Shown here: positions 1 through 8,482 of the stretch, piece after piece
How positions within the stretch are numbered: position 1 is the first letter of the stretch
Layout: each line of letters opens with the position of its first letter
Assembly: GCF_017652985.1 (NCBI RefSeq)
Contig: NZ_JAGGDJ010000053.1
Location: 1 to 36,467 of the forward strand
Length of the DNA: 36,467 bases
Direction of reading: 5' to 3'
Origin: Paenibacillus artemisiicola
GTDB taxonomy: Bacteria > Bacillota > Bacilli > Paenibacillales > Paenibacillaceae
The notes under the pieces: model-generated
The model's input: only the letters and a program-made list of their open reading frames with translations
The model's database searches: none
Told to the model about the DNA's origin: nothing
Position numbers and translations under genes: made by a program

Positions 1-1528
1 CGCCGGCTTGCGAGCCGAGCTCGGCAAGCGGCGCCCGCAGCGGCGCGGCGGACGCTTCGCCTGCCGCCGCGGCCCGGTCGCCGAGCGCGTCGATCCACGC
101 CAGCGCGCGCTTGCGGTACAAGCCCTTCACCGCGTCGGCGATCTCGCGCGCGTACGTCATCGTATACGCGCTGCCGAACGACGCGCCGGCATTCACGCGC
201 GTAATCAGCAGGTCGGCGTCCCACAAGCCGTTCACGAACGACGCCAGCTCCGCTTCCAGCCCTTCCCCGCGCCAGCCGATGCCGTCCGCCGCGCGGCGGA
301 ACAGATCGAGCAGATGCCACTCGATGCCCGCCTGCACGAGCGCGTGAAAATCATGATAAAACGCCTGCAGCCGGCGTTCCTGCTCGGCCGCCGTCTTCGC
401 GCCGGCGAACAGCAGGCCCGTCTTGAAGCCCGGCTTGCGGCTCTCGAGGAACGATTGCGCGAGATCGCGCGTCGCGGCCGGCATGATATTCGCGTTGTCC
501 AGCAGGCTCTGCACGTCCAGCCGCAGCCGGGTACGAAGACCCCCCGCTTCGTCTTCGATGCCGCGGAGCCGCGATTCCAGCTCCGCGATCTCCGCGCGGA
601 CGCGCTCCGCCTCGGCTTCGCCGCCGGCTTGCGCCAGCAGCCGTTCGCGCTCCGCCTCCGACGCTTCCTCCATCGCCTTGCCGTGCAGACGCACGACGTG
701 GCGCACGGAAGCGTCGACGCTGCAGACGTTCAGCGGCCCGCGCAGCTCGGCGAGCGACTCGAACAGCGCCAGCAGCGACGTCCATTCGGAGTGCGGGTGG
801 TTCGGCTCGCGCAACGACAAATAAACGATGCCGCTCGGTTCCAAATGCCAGTTCCCGAACGCTTCGTCCACGCTTTGCCGATAGGCTTCGAACGTCAGCT
901 CGCTTTCGCGGTGCTTGTCGATCTGGTTCACGATCAGGTACAGCGGCTTGCCCCATTCCTTCAGCTGCTTCGCGAACGTAAAATTGATTTCCGACTGGAC
1001 GTGATTGTAGTCCATGACGTAAAAAACGACGTCCGCCAAATGAAGCGCCGATTCGGTCGCCATCCGGTGCGCGTCGTCCGTCGAGTCGATGCCCGGCGTG
1101 TCCAGCAGCACCGTATGGCCGCCGAGCCGGGGAATGGGGTAAGACAGGGAAACGGATAGCACCGTCTCGCCGTCTTTGCAGTACTCGTTTACGTCTTGGA
1201 TCGGCACGTCCAGCGTCGTTTCTTGCCCGCCGACGAGCTTGCGGATCGTCGCCTTTGCTTCCCCGTTCAGGATGCGGACGACGTTCGCGCTCGTCGGAAT
1301 CGGGCTCGAAGGCAGCAGCTCCGTGCCGCAAATGCGGTTGACCAGCGTCGACTTGCCCGCGGAGAAGTGGCCGCAGAACGCAATGGTCAGCCGGCCGTCG
1401 TCCAGCTTCGACCGCAGCTCCAGCAGCCGCTTCGCGTCGCCTTCGTCTCCGGCCTCCGCCATCGGCGGCGCCATGTTCCCCAGCGCGGTTTCCATGGCGA
1501 GCGCCGTTTTTTCCATCGTATGGCTCAT
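1..1528 (-). CDS. Dynamin-family GTPase, C-terminal part cut by the window edge
   Basis: A membrane-remodelling dynamin-like GTPase. The frame is open from an ATG at 1528 to the left edge (509 codons visible), so the C-terminus is missing. Visible GTPase motifs are G1 (GHFSAGKST, near residue 50), G3 (LLDTPGIDST) and G4 (NQIDKH). A long charged, probably helical region follows (AEAERVRAEIAELESRL), as expected of the stalk. The start is preceded by a GGGAGAG ribosome site. Bacterial DynA proteins of Firmicutes join two dynamin units in one chain, so this may be the first unit of a protein of over 1000 residues; that is inference. In Bacillus, DynA acts in membrane fusion and resistance to membrane damage. 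The gene lies downstream of the 88-residue gene and nth on the same strand. Family assignment is firm; the exact role is not. Confidence 0.9.
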   Translation of the reverse strand, partial: MSHTMEKTALAMETALGNMAPPMAEAGDEGDAKRLLELRSKLDDGRLTIAFCGHFSAGKSTLVNRICGTELLPSSPIPTSANVVRILNGEAKATIRKLVGGQETTLDVPIQDVNEYCKDGETVLSVSLSYPIPRLGGHTVLLDTPGIDSTDDAHRMATESALHLADVVFYVMDYNHVQSEINFTFAKQLKEWGKPLYLIVNQIDKHRESELTFEAYRQSVDEAFGNWHLEPSGIVYLSLREPNHPHSEWTSLLALFESLAELRGPLNVCSVDASVRHVVRLHGKAMEEASEAERERLLAQAGGEAEAERVRAEIAELESRLRGIEDEAGGLRTRLRLDVQSLLDNANIMPAATRDLAQSFLESRKPGFKTGLLFAGAKTAAEQERRLQAFYHDFHALVQAGIEWHLLDLFRRAADGIGWRGEGLEAELASFVNGLWDADLLITRVNAGASFGSAYTMTYAREIADAVKGLYRKRALAWIDALGDRAAAAGEASAAPLRAPLAELGSQAG

Positions 1529-1586
1529 GTTTCTCTCTCCCTGTCTGCTCCCCGTCTTACGCGTTCCCTTTCGTTCGCGGCCCTAG

Positions 1587-1853
1587 TTAGACCAGCTGAA
1601 CGGCCGGCAGGCAAATTTCGAATACGTCGCCGTGCTGCAAAATCGTCACGCCGCGTTCCTTCTCCTTCATGACGACGCACTCCGGCTTCAGCCTCATACG
1701 TTCAATATATTGCTCCGGCACGTCGCCCGCTCCGCTGACCGTCACGCCTTCCAATACGATTTCTTCGTTTTCGGCCGGCGGCGCTTCCATGATCTGTTCG
1801 TAAATGTCGGAAAACAACGCAAAGTCTTTCGTGTACACGGAAATGCATTTCAT
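1587..1853 (-). CDS. Hypothetical protein, 88 residues
   Basis: I do not recognise the family. The product starts MKCISVYTKDFALFSDIYEQ and is acidic, with no signal peptide, membrane segment or metal motif, so it is probably a small cytosolic protein. Reasons to accept it: an AAGGATG ribosome site lies about 10 bases before the ATG, protein-like composition, and tight packing. It is 41 bases after nth and about 60 bases before the dynamin gene, all on the minus strand. Alternating hydrophobic residues near the end (GVTILQHGDVFEICLPAVQLV region) suggest beta strands. Co-transcription with nth is likely because no terminator is seen between them. Confidence 0.7.
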   Translation of the reverse strand: MKCISVYTKDFALFSDIYEQIMEAPPAENEEIVLEGVTVSGAGDVPEQYIERMRLKPECVVMKEKERGVTILQHGDVFEICLPAVQLV

Positions 1854-1894
1854 CGTTTATCATCCTTCTTGTTATGGGGTGGGTGGAAAAGCGT

Positions 1895-2563
1895 TTAGCT
1901 CTTAGCCTTTCGGATTGGAGCGGGTTTCATACGTTGTTTGCCTTCTTTGCAAATTTCTAGCAGCGGGCATACCGGGCACTGCGGGTTTTGCGCCTTGCAG
2001 TGGTACCGGCCGAAAAAGATCAAGCGGTGATGGGTTTCCGTCCACAGCTCGCGCGGCACGAGATTCATCAGCTTCTTCTCCACCTCGAGCACGCTGTCGT
2101 CCGGCTTCGCGAAGCCGAGCCGCTTGGAGACGCGTTCGACGTGGGTGTCGACCGCGATCGCCGGCACGCCGAACGCGTTGGAGACGACGACGTTCGCCGT
2201 CTTGCGCCCGACGCCGGGCAGCTTCGTCAGCGCCTCGTGCTCCCGCGGCACCTCGCCGCCGTAGTCGTCGATCAGGATGCGGCTCAGCTTCTGGATGAAC
2301 TGCGCCTTGTTGCGGTACAGGCCGATTCGCTTTATATCTTGTTCCAGCTCGTCCAGGGGGACGGCCAGATAATCCGCAGGCGTCCGGTACTTCTGAAACA
2401 GCGTCGCCGTGACTTTATTCACGGTTTCGTCGGTGCACTGCGCCGAAAGCAGCACGGCGATGGTCAATTCGAACGGATTGCCGTGATGAAGCTCGCAATG
2501 CGCGTCGGGGAACATTTCGCCGATGACCGCGAGCACGTGGGCCATTTTCTCTTTCGCCTTCAA
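1895..2563 (-). CDS. nth: Endonuclease III (DNA glycosylase/AP lyase)
   Basis: Base-excision repair enzyme that removes oxidised pyrimidines and cleaves the abasic site by beta-elimination. The 222-residue product has the helix-hairpin-helix LPGVGRKTANVV (115-126) with catalytic Lys121, the catalytic Asp139 in AVDTHVERV, and the [4Fe-4S] cluster cysteines 189, 196, 199 and 205 in the C-x6-C-x2-C-x5-C pattern. Length is normal for the family. The start is a TTG with GGAG 11 bases upstream; an ATG at 2545 (MAHVLAV) is the alternative and would shorten the protein by six residues. The gene is first of a minus-strand group with the 88-residue gene and the dynamin gene, and has its own promoter. 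Confidence 0.95.
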   Translation of the reverse strand: MKAKEKMAHVLAVIGEMFPDAHCELHHGNPFELTIAVLLSAQCTDETVNKVTATLFQKYRTPADYLAVPLDELEQDIKRIGLYRNKAQFIQKLSRILIDDYGGEVPREHEALTKLPGVGRKTANVVVSNAFGVPAIAVDTHVERVSKRLGFAKPDDSVLEVEKKLMNLVPRELWTETHHRLIFFGRYHCKAQNPQCPVCPLLEICKEGKQRMKPAPIRKAKS

Positions 2564-2598
2564 CTAGCGCTCAACTCCTAATAGAACCATCGCTTCAA

Positions 2599-2627
2599 AG
2601 TGTAGCGAAAATTGTCGCTTTTATCAA
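2599..2627 (-). promoter_or_regulatory. Probable sigma-A promoter of nth
   Basis: On the minus strand, TTGATA (2622-2627) and TACACT (2599-2604) are 17 bases apart, a good match to the vegetative consensus. The site is 36 bases upstream of the nth start and downstream of the SLH gene terminator, so it would drive nth and its followers. Confidence 0.55.
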
Positions 2628-2680
2628 CCGCCAGACCGGGCGAATCGGGAAAGTTTTCGCGGTTTTCACAGAATTGATAG

Positions 2681-2711
2681 AAAAAAATTTGCCCCGGCGA
2701 AACGCCGGGAC
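2681..2711 (-). terminator. Rho-independent terminator of the amidase-gerMN-SLH operon
   Basis: A perfect 7-bp GC stem (CCCGGCG, loop of three, CGCCGGG; 2693-2709) is followed on the minus strand by a run of T with a short A stretch. It lies just after the SLH gene stop at 2735. Confidence 0.85.
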
Positions 2712-2734
2712 AAATCGTTCTACCTGCGCGGCTA

Positions 2735-5449
2735 TTAAACCTTCGCGATTTCGACCAGCGTATCGCGGTAGAAATAGAGCACGATGGCATCGCCGTCGGC
2801 CAGCTGGCTCAGGCTGATCGCCGCGCCGTTCTGCGTGACTTTGGCCGAAGCCGGCACCGCGTACGTATAGGCATCCGTCAAGTTTTCCCGTTTGACGGAC
2901 AATACGCGCGCGCTCGCGTCGTACTTCCAGAATTTCTTCGCAATGCCGCTGTTAACGGCAATGGACAAACGATCCTTCGCGTCGAGCTTGACTTCGACCC
3001 GGTCGCCCGCGGTCAGCACGGATGCGGAGCTGCCGGTCGCGCCGTTCTTGACGACGGTATACGCGGAGCCGAGCGGCACCGTCACCGTATTGCCGTTGTA
3101 ATCGGTCACCGTCAGCTTGTCGGCCGCGACCGAGGCAACCCGGCCGACCGTAACGTTCAATGCTTTAAAGGAAGAAACCGTCTGTCCCATGAAGTAAAGG
3201 TTGCCGACCTGCCCGGCGGCCAGGCTGCCGAGGGCCAAACTGTCGCCCTTCTCGTTCGTCAGCGTCAGCGCCGATGCGGCGTAGTCGGTGACCGTGCCGT
3301 CGGCGTTTTTGAATTTCACCCGTTTGCCGACGAGATCGACCGAATAGACTTCGACCTGCTTGGCGGTTTGGACTTGAAGCGACGACACTTTGTCTTGATT
3401 CGCGTTCAGCAGCGCGGTCACCGTATCGCCTGCCTTCACGTCGCTCAGCGTCGCGGAGGTTTTGCCCGAGATTTCGACGTAGTACGGGTAGTCCAACGCT
3501 ACCGTTACCGGAACGCCGTTCTGCAGCAGCGTAATCGAGTTGTTGTTCGTATTGATCGCCGTCACCGTGCCCGTATATTTGTAGACGAACTGAATGAAGA
3601 CGGCTTTGTTCTCGGTATAACCGAGGGTGATTTTCTTGCCCTTGGCCAGCAAAGACGTCGCCGCGCTCAGTTGGAGCGTCGATCCGTTCATGTCCAGCTT
3701 CGTCTTGTCGCTCAAGTACACGGACACCAGATTGTTGCTCGTGTCCCGGACGGTCAGCGCCTTCAGGTCGGCGTCGTAGCTGAGGACCGTCGCGCCAGGC
3801 AGCGTATTGACTTTGCGGTTGACGACTTTGATGGCCGATACCTGCCCGTTGTCGTTCAACGTAATGTCGAGCACGTCGCCTTTCACCAGGTCGGAGATCG
3901 TCGCGCCGGTCAGTCCGTCGATGGAAACGTCGGCCGACGGACTAACGAATTTCGCTTCCAGCGATTGCTGCGCGGTACCCGCGTTCATGACGTATTGAAT
4001 CGTGCTGCCGTCGCTGCTCGCGGAATAGAACTCGCCCCGTACCACTTTCGAAGACGTTTGCGTGATCGTGATTTTCGTCACGACGGAATTTTTCACTTCG
4101 TACGAGACGGCGTCGCCTACGCGAAGCTGCGACAAGCCGCCGTCCAAAATCTGACCCTGCCATACAACGTCCGCCTGCGGAGACACGCTGTACATCACCG
4201 TTGTTTTCGTCGCGCCGTCGGCGATCGTGACCGTTGGCGGCGTCGTTTGCACGGCTTCGACCGTGCCGCTGCCTGTCGTGTTCACCGGCGCCGACTGCAC
4301 GGTAATCGATACCGCGATCGGTTTCGCCCGGTATGTATCGCGCGCGACGACGATATTGCTGTCCTTCGTCAGCGCCGTAACCGGAATGACCTTCCCCGAG
4401 CCGTCGGCGACTTTCGTGGCGCTGCTATAATTGACGGCGACCGGCTCGTCGTCGACCCACATCCAGAGCTTGCTTTCGCTCGTCACCAGCCGATCGAACG
4501 TGCCCGTCAGGTTCTCGACCTGCTGCTTGTCGTCCAGCTGCTCGACGTACACCGCCTTGCCGCCGCTCGCGACGACGAGTACGTTCGTGTTCGGCTGCAG
4601 CTGGCCGAGCGCCGCCGCTTTCTCGGAATCGAACCGGTATACGTACGTATCGGCGCCGAGCGCGACGGAGGTCTCTTTACCGTCCTGGTAGAGCTTGAGC
4701 GAAGCGCTGTCCGCGCCCGTCAGCACCGCCGTGAACTGCCCGGCGTACGCCACCGGATACTGCGCTTCGGCGCGGCTGAACATCGTCGCGATCGCCGCGC
4801 GCGTAATGCTGCCCTTCGGATCGAATTTATCGACCGTGACGCCTTTGATCAGCTGAAGTTGAACCGCCGCGTTGACGTAGCCGGCATAGTCGGCTCCGAC
4901 CTGGTTGCCGTCCTTGAACGAGATCGGCGCGGTCGCGAGCCCTTTCGCCGCCTCTTCCTTGCCGATCGCTTTCACGAGCAGCTTCGTAATCCATTCGCGG
5001 GACGCCTTCTTGGTGCCCCAGGCCGTTGCCGGATCCGCGTCGGCCAGCTTGAACTCTTCGTCGCGGTTCAGCAGCCCTTGTTGAAACGCGAGGATAATAT
5101 AAGGCTTGAAATAAGTGCTGACGTTGAAGTTCTCCGGAAAGACGACCGCTTCGTCCGCCTGCACGTCGCTTTCCTTGCCGATGAACCGGATCGCGAGCGC
5201 GACCGCTTCCTGCTGGCTGATGTTATCGTTCGGCTTGAACGCGCCGTTGGTTCCCTTGACGATTCCTTGGCTGGCGAGCTTCGCGATGTGCTTCTCGGCC
5301 CAATGTCCGGCCGGGACGTCGCTGAATTTCGTCGTCGCGACCGCCGCGTCCGCGTGCACCGATGCGGCGCCCGCCGCCGTAAAGCTCGTGAGCAGCGAGA
5401 ATACCATGAACGACGAGACGAGCTTGACCCATTTTTTTTGCTGCGGCAT
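2735..5449 (-). CDS. Secreted S-layer homology (SLH) domain protein, 904 residues
   Basis: Secreted protein anchored to the cell wall through SLH domains, which bind pyruvylated wall polymers. A signal peptide covers residues 1 to about 35 (basic start, hydrophobic core, cleavage after an Ala-rich stretch near ASVHADA). Three SLH units follow: about 41-90 (KFSDVPAGHWAEKHIAKLAS), 105-165, and 173-228. The remaining roughly 670 residues are Thr/Val/Ser-rich, predicted beta, and contain repeated short modules of the type GTVTAINTNNNSITL. No catalytic motif was seen, so a structural or adhesive surface role is inferred. The gene begins 16 bases after the GerMN gene, with GGAG 9 bases before the ATG, and ends at a strong terminator, so it is last of a three-gene surface operon. 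Confidence 0.9.
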   Translation of the reverse strand: MPQQKKWVKLVSSFMVFSLLTSFTAAGAASVHADAAVATTKFSDVPAGHWAEKHIAKLASQGIVKGTNGAFKPNDNISQQEAVALAIRFIGKESDVQADEAVVFPENFNVSTYFKPYIILAFQQGLLNRDEEFKLADADPATAWGTKKASREWITKLLVKAIGKEEAAKGLATAPISFKDGNQVGADYAGYVNAAVQLQLIKGVTVDKFDPKGSITRAAIATMFSRAEAQYPVAYAGQFTAVLTGADSASLKLYQDGKETSVALGADTYVYRFDSEKAAALGQLQPNTNVLVVASGGKAVYVEQLDDKQQVENLTGTFDRLVTSESKLWMWVDDEPVAVNYSSATKVADGSGKVIPVTALTKDSNIVVARDTYRAKPIAVSITVQSAPVNTTGSGTVEAVQTTPPTVTIADGATKTTVMYSVSPQADVVWQGQILDGGLSQLRVGDAVSYEVKNSVVTKITITQTSSKVVRGEFYSASSDGSTIQYVMNAGTAQQSLEAKFVSPSADVSIDGLTGATISDLVKGDVLDITLNDNGQVSAIKVVNRKVNTLPGATVLSYDADLKALTVRDTSNNLVSVYLSDKTKLDMNGSTLQLSAATSLLAKGKKITLGYTENKAVFIQFVYKYTGTVTAINTNNNSITLLQNGVPVTVALDYPYYVEISGKTSATLSDVKAGDTVTALLNANQDKVSSLQVQTAKQVEVYSVDLVGKRVKFKNADGTVTDYAASALTLTNEKGDSLALGSLAAGQVGNLYFMGQTVSSFKALNVTVGRVASVAADKLTVTDYNGNTVTVPLGSAYTVVKNGATGSSASVLTAGDRVEVKLDAKDRLSIAVNSGIAKKFWKYDASARVLSVKRENLTDAYTYAVPASAKVTQNGAAISLSQLADGDAIVLYFYRDTLVEIAKV

Positions 5450-5465
5450 ATCTCCGTGCTCCCCT

Positions 5466-6161
5466 TTATTGTTTTTTGATCGGATGTTCCAGATCTTCGT
5501 GACCCATCAGGCTTTCGACCGCTTCGCCGTCGACGAGGATGTTCAACGACGTCACGCCTTCGAATTGAAAATACGTTTGCGCGACGGCGGAGACGGCCAG
5601 CTGTTCGCCCGGCGCCCCGAGTCTCGCTTCGTCGGGAATATGCACGTCGAGCGTCACTTCGCCGCCGTCCTGCTTCGCGCTCAGCAGCTCGACGTTCTTC
5701 CAGAGGGAGGCCTCGCCTTTGTCGCTGTCCTTGCGGAGCGCGGCGAACGCCGCCGTAAGCTTCTCCTTGTCGTCGGCGTATTCGATCTTGGCCTTCTGCG
5801 CGTGCAGATCGAGCATTTGGTCGTCCGTGTAATAGACGGCAATGTCCGCCTGCTTCTTCTCGACCGCCGCGTCGGCCGGCTCCGTGGCGCCGCCGGCATT
5901 GCCCGCGCTTCCCGTCGCCGCGTTGCCCGCGCCGTTCGCGTTCGCGGCGTTTCCGGCATTGGCGGCGCCGCCGTCATCGTTCGAGCCTCCGTTATCGGCC
6001 GTCCCGCCGGCATTGCCGCCGCCCTCCGTCGCCCCTTGATTCTGGTTGCTTGTCCCGCCGTTCTGAAGCGGCTGCTCCTTGCTGCCGCAAGCGCCGAGGG
6101 ATGCGATCGTGGCAGCCGCTATGAATGCCAGCAAAATCGTCTTCGTCATCTGTCGCTTCAT
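5466..6161 (-). CDS. GerMN-domain lipoprotein
   Basis: Probable membrane-anchored lipoprotein with a GerMN domain, the fold found in the spore germination protein GerM and in lipoproteins acting at the cell surface. The signal peptide ends in a lipobox LGAC, with Cys25 as the lipidated residue. Residues about 30-95 are a low-complexity Gly/Asn/Ala linker, and the GerMN domain occupies about 105-215 (VYYTDDQMLDL to LNILVDGEAVESL). I chose the ATG at 6161 over the one at 6167: the AGGAGG site is directly against 6167 but six bases from 6161. That AGGAGG overlaps the amidase stop codon (TAGGAGG), which implies translational coupling. The partner amidase suggests a role in wall remodelling, possibly in sporulation; this is inference. 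Confidence 0.85.
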   Translation of the reverse strand: MKRQMTKTILLAFIAAATIASLGACGSKEQPLQNGGTSNQNQGATEGGGNAGGTADNGGSNDDGGAANAGNAANANGAGNAATGSAGNAGGATEPADAAVEKKQADIAVYYTDDQMLDLHAQKAKIEYADDKEKLTAAFAALRKDSDKGEASLWKNVELLSAKQDGGEVTLDVHIPDEARLGAPGEQLAVSAVAQTYFQFEGVTSLNILVDGEAVESLMGHEDLEHPIKKQ

Positions 6162-6171
6162 CTGCATCCTC

Positions 6172-7671
6172 CTAGCCGATCTTCAAATATTCTTTGATGC
6201 CCGCCACGATTTCCTTGGCGATCTTGTCCTGCTTCGCGCTGTTGTACAGCACCGCGCTGTCCGTGCTGTTCGACAGGTAGCCCGCCTCGAGCAGAACCGC
6301 CGGCATCGTTGTTTCCCGGATGACGTGATAGTTGCCCGTGCGGACGCCGCGGTCCTTCAAGCCGGTTCCCGCGACGAGATGCTTGTGCATCACTTTCGCG
6401 AGCGCGAGGCTGTCCGAACGCCAGTAATACGTTTCGGAGCCGCTCGCGGTTCCCGACGTCGCCATATTCGCATGGAACGAGACGAAAACGTCCGCGGGCA
6501 GCTTGTTGGCGTAATTCGCCCGGTCGGCCAGCTCGACGAACGTGTCGTCCGAGCGGGTCAGGTACGGTTTGATCTTCGGCTCCTGGTCGAGCAGCGCCTT
6601 CACTTTCAGCGTGATCGCCAGGTTGTATTCCTTCTCCTTATGGCCGTTCACGCTCGAGGCGCCCGGGTCTTTGCCGCCGTGGCCGGCATCCAGCACGACC
6701 TTAAATACGCCGTTGTCCGGCGTGTTGTCCGGAGGCGTCACCGGCGGCGGATCGACGGCCGGACCGGTCTGCTCGAGCACGTCGATGCGCACGACGTGGT
6801 CTTCGTTCGTGACCTTGAAGTTCGTCGGCGCGGACAGGTCCAGCACGACGCGGATCGTCGACGGCTTGTCCGAATAATACGAATACCGGACCTTCTGCAG
6901 CGTCGGATGGGAATCGATCAGCATCTCCCCGAGCTTGGTGCCGTTCGTCGACGGCAGGAAGCCCGGCGTGAAGTACGGGTCGAAGTTCATGTACGGCAGA
7001 TCGACGACGATCCGCTCCGTATTATGGAGCACCTGCGTCTTGACGCCGTCGAAATCGCCTTCGTACGGCAAATAAATGCTGCCGAGGCCGTCGTACGTAA
7101 TGGATTTGAGAAGCGCCTTCTCGTCGGTGGACGGGATGGTCGCGCCGCCGCCGGTTCCGGGATTCGTGCCGGGTTGGCCCGAGCCGTCGGTTCCGTCGCC
7201 GGGCGCCGAATTGCCGCCGCCGTCCGGATCTGCCGGAGGAGGCGTGTCCACGAGCTTTGAGTACATATGTACGGAGCGGGTCTCGGCATCCCAATACACA
7301 TCTAAACCGAACTGCTCGCCTACGAAACGGAGAGGGACGTACGTCAAGTTCGACGAAATCATCGCCGGCGCGTCAAGCGCGACTTCCCGGTCGTTGACGA
7401 CGGCCGTCTTGCTGCCGATCGTCAGAACGACGAGGGTGCTGCCGTTCGAAATCGTCGCGTTCGGCGATTTCCAGTCGACGTCGTAGCCGAGCCCTTCGGT
7501 CACGGTACGAATCGGAACGAAGATCCGGGAATTCACGTTCTTCGGTTCCGCGCTGCTCGACAGTTGTTTGCCATTCAGATAAAGCTTCGGTGCTTCCGCT
7601 GCTCCCGCAAGAACCGGAAACAATGTGATGAGAAACGACAACAGCAAAACAGCGGTTACAATCTTCTTCAT
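6172..7671 (-). CDS. Secreted N-acetylmuramoyl-L-alanine amidase (Amidase_3) with copper-amine-oxidase-like and AMIN domains
   Basis: Zinc-dependent peptidoglycan hydrolase that cleaves the bond between muramic acid and L-alanine. The 499 residues comprise a signal peptide (1-25), a copper-amine-oxidase N-terminal-like domain (about 28-140, two FVPIRTV/YVPLRFV repeats), a Gly/Pro-rich linker (142-182), an AMIN-type domain (about 185-300) and the catalytic domain (about 323-495). Zinc and catalytic residues are visible: His331 in LDAGHGG, Glu346 in HKEKEYNL, His400 in VSFHAN and Glu462 in LLEAGYLSN. The ATG has GAGGTG just upstream. It is first of an operon with the GerMN and SLH genes. Involvement in vegetative or sporulation wall remodelling cannot be decided from sequence. 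Confidence 0.94.
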   Translation of the reverse strand: MKKIVTAVLLLSFLITLFPVLAGAAEAPKLYLNGKQLSSSAEPKNVNSRIFVPIRTVTEGLGYDVDWKSPNATISNGSTLVVLTIGSKTAVVNDREVALDAPAMISSNLTYVPLRFVGEQFGLDVYWDAETRSVHMYSKLVDTPPPADPDGGGNSAPGDGTDGSGQPGTNPGTGGGATIPSTDEKALLKSITYDGLGSIYLPYEGDFDGVKTQVLHNTERIVVDLPYMNFDPYFTPGFLPSTNGTKLGEMLIDSHPTLQKVRYSYYSDKPSTIRVVLDLSAPTNFKVTNEDHVVRIDVLEQTGPAVDPPPVTPPDNTPDNGVFKVVLDAGHGGKDPGASSVNGHKEKEYNLAITLKVKALLDQEPKIKPYLTRSDDTFVELADRANYANKLPADVFVSFHANMATSGTASGSETYYWRSDSLALAKVMHKHLVAGTGLKDRGVRTGNYHVIRETTMPAVLLEAGYLSNSTDSAVLYNSAKQDKIAKEIVAGIKEYLKIG

Positions 7672-7739
7672 CTTTCACCTCAGTGACTGTTTTTTCGCCT
7701 TGAAGCAGCTCGTACAAGACGATGCTTACAGACGTACAT

Positions 7740-7767
7740 TAGACGCGGCTTGTCAGAAAAAGTTGCG
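7740..7767 (-). promoter_or_regulatory. Candidate ECF-sigma promoter of the surface operon
   Basis: On the minus strand, CGCAAC (7762-7767) is followed after exactly 16 bases by CGTCTA (7740-7745). This resembles the Bacillus SigW/SigX/SigM pattern (AAC, 16 bases, CGTC). It lies about 70 bases before the amidase start. The -35 matches only partly, so this is a candidate, supported by the envelope function of the genes. Confidence 0.4.
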
Positions 7768-7802
7768 TTTTTAGGAAAAATGTAGCTAAAGAAAACGACA
7801 AT

Positions 7803-7836
7803 AGAAAAACCCCGGCAAAAATGCCGGGGTTTTCCG
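7803..7836 (-). terminator. Terminator of leuCD
   Basis: CCCCGGCA, a loop of four A, and TGCCGGGG (7810-7829) form an 8-bp stem flanked on both sides by A/T runs. It lies 27 bases after the leuD stop, and the minus-strand T run follows the stem. Confidence 0.85.
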
Positions 7837-7862
7837 GTGAACGATACGCCGTGCGGGGCCGC

Positions 7863-8456
7863 TTAGTATGCGACGCGGCTCGCTTCGTAGGCGGCGATTT
7901 TGTCTTCGTGCTGCAGCGTGAGGCCGATATCGTCCAGGCCGAGCAGCAGGAATTGGCGGCGGTGCTCGTCAAGGTCGAACGCAATGCTCAGGCCTTGGTC
8001 GTCCGTGATCGTTTTGTTCTCCAGGTCGACCGACAGCTTGTAGCCTTCCGTCTTCGCCGTGCGTTGGAACAGTTCTTCCACCTGCTCCTCGCTCAGCTTG
8101 ATCGGCAGGATGCCGTTCTTGAAGCAGTTGTTGTAGAAGATGTCCGCGAACGACGGCGCGATGACGACCTTGAACCCGTAGTCGAGGATCGCCCAAGGCG
8201 CGTGCTCGCGGGAAGATCCGCAGCCGAAGTTGGCGCGGGACAGCAGCACTTCGCCGCCCTTGTAGCGCGGCTGGTTCAGGCTGAACGACTCGATGACGTT
8301 GCCCTTCTCGTCCCAGCGCCATTCGAAGAACAGGAATTGGCCGAAGCCGCTGCGCTCGATGCGCTTCAGGAATTGTTTCGGAATGATGGCGTCCGTGTCG
8401 ACGTTCACGCGGTCCACCGGAACGGCGATCCCCGTCAGTTGTTTGAATGCTTCCAT
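7863..8456 (-). CDS. leuD: 3-isopropylmalate dehydratase, small subunit
   Basis: Small (swivel) subunit of isopropylmalate isomerase, which converts 2-isopropylmalate to 3-isopropylmalate in leucine biosynthesis together with LeuC. The 197-residue product has the family signatures VNVDTDAIIPKQFL near the start, NFGCGSSREHAPWAL-type loop (here FGCGSSREHAPWAI) and FADIFYNNCFKNGILP. Length is typical. The ATG has GAGGAG about 10 bases upstream. It follows leuC by 26 bases and is closed by a strong terminator, so leuCD is a two-gene operon. Confidence 0.97.
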   Translation of the reverse strand: MEAFKQLTGIAVPVDRVNVDTDAIIPKQFLKRIERSGFGQFLFFEWRWDEKGNVIESFSLNQPRYKGGEVLLSRANFGCGSSREHAPWAILDYGFKVVIAPSFADIFYNNCFKNGILPIKLSEEQVEELFQRTAKTEGYKLSVDLENKTITDDQGLSIAFDLDEHRRQFLLLGLDDIGLTLQHEDKIAAYEASRVAY

Positions 8457-8482
8457 GTAGGTTGGCTCCTCTCTCGGTCCCG

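Noticed and set aside
8..1159. Long plus-strand open frame opposite the dynamin gene
   Set aside because: Arg-rich, no domains, no ribosome site; it is the exact antisense of a GTPase with clear motifs.
351..1331. Minus-strand open frame in another phase over the dynamin gene
   Set aside because: Arg/Gly-rich shadow with no motifs; the real gene is in the frame starting at 1528.
3368..5479. 703-codon plus-strand open frame over the SLH gene
   Set aside because: Extremely Arg-rich shadow caused by GC bias; the opposite strand has a signal peptide and SLH domains.
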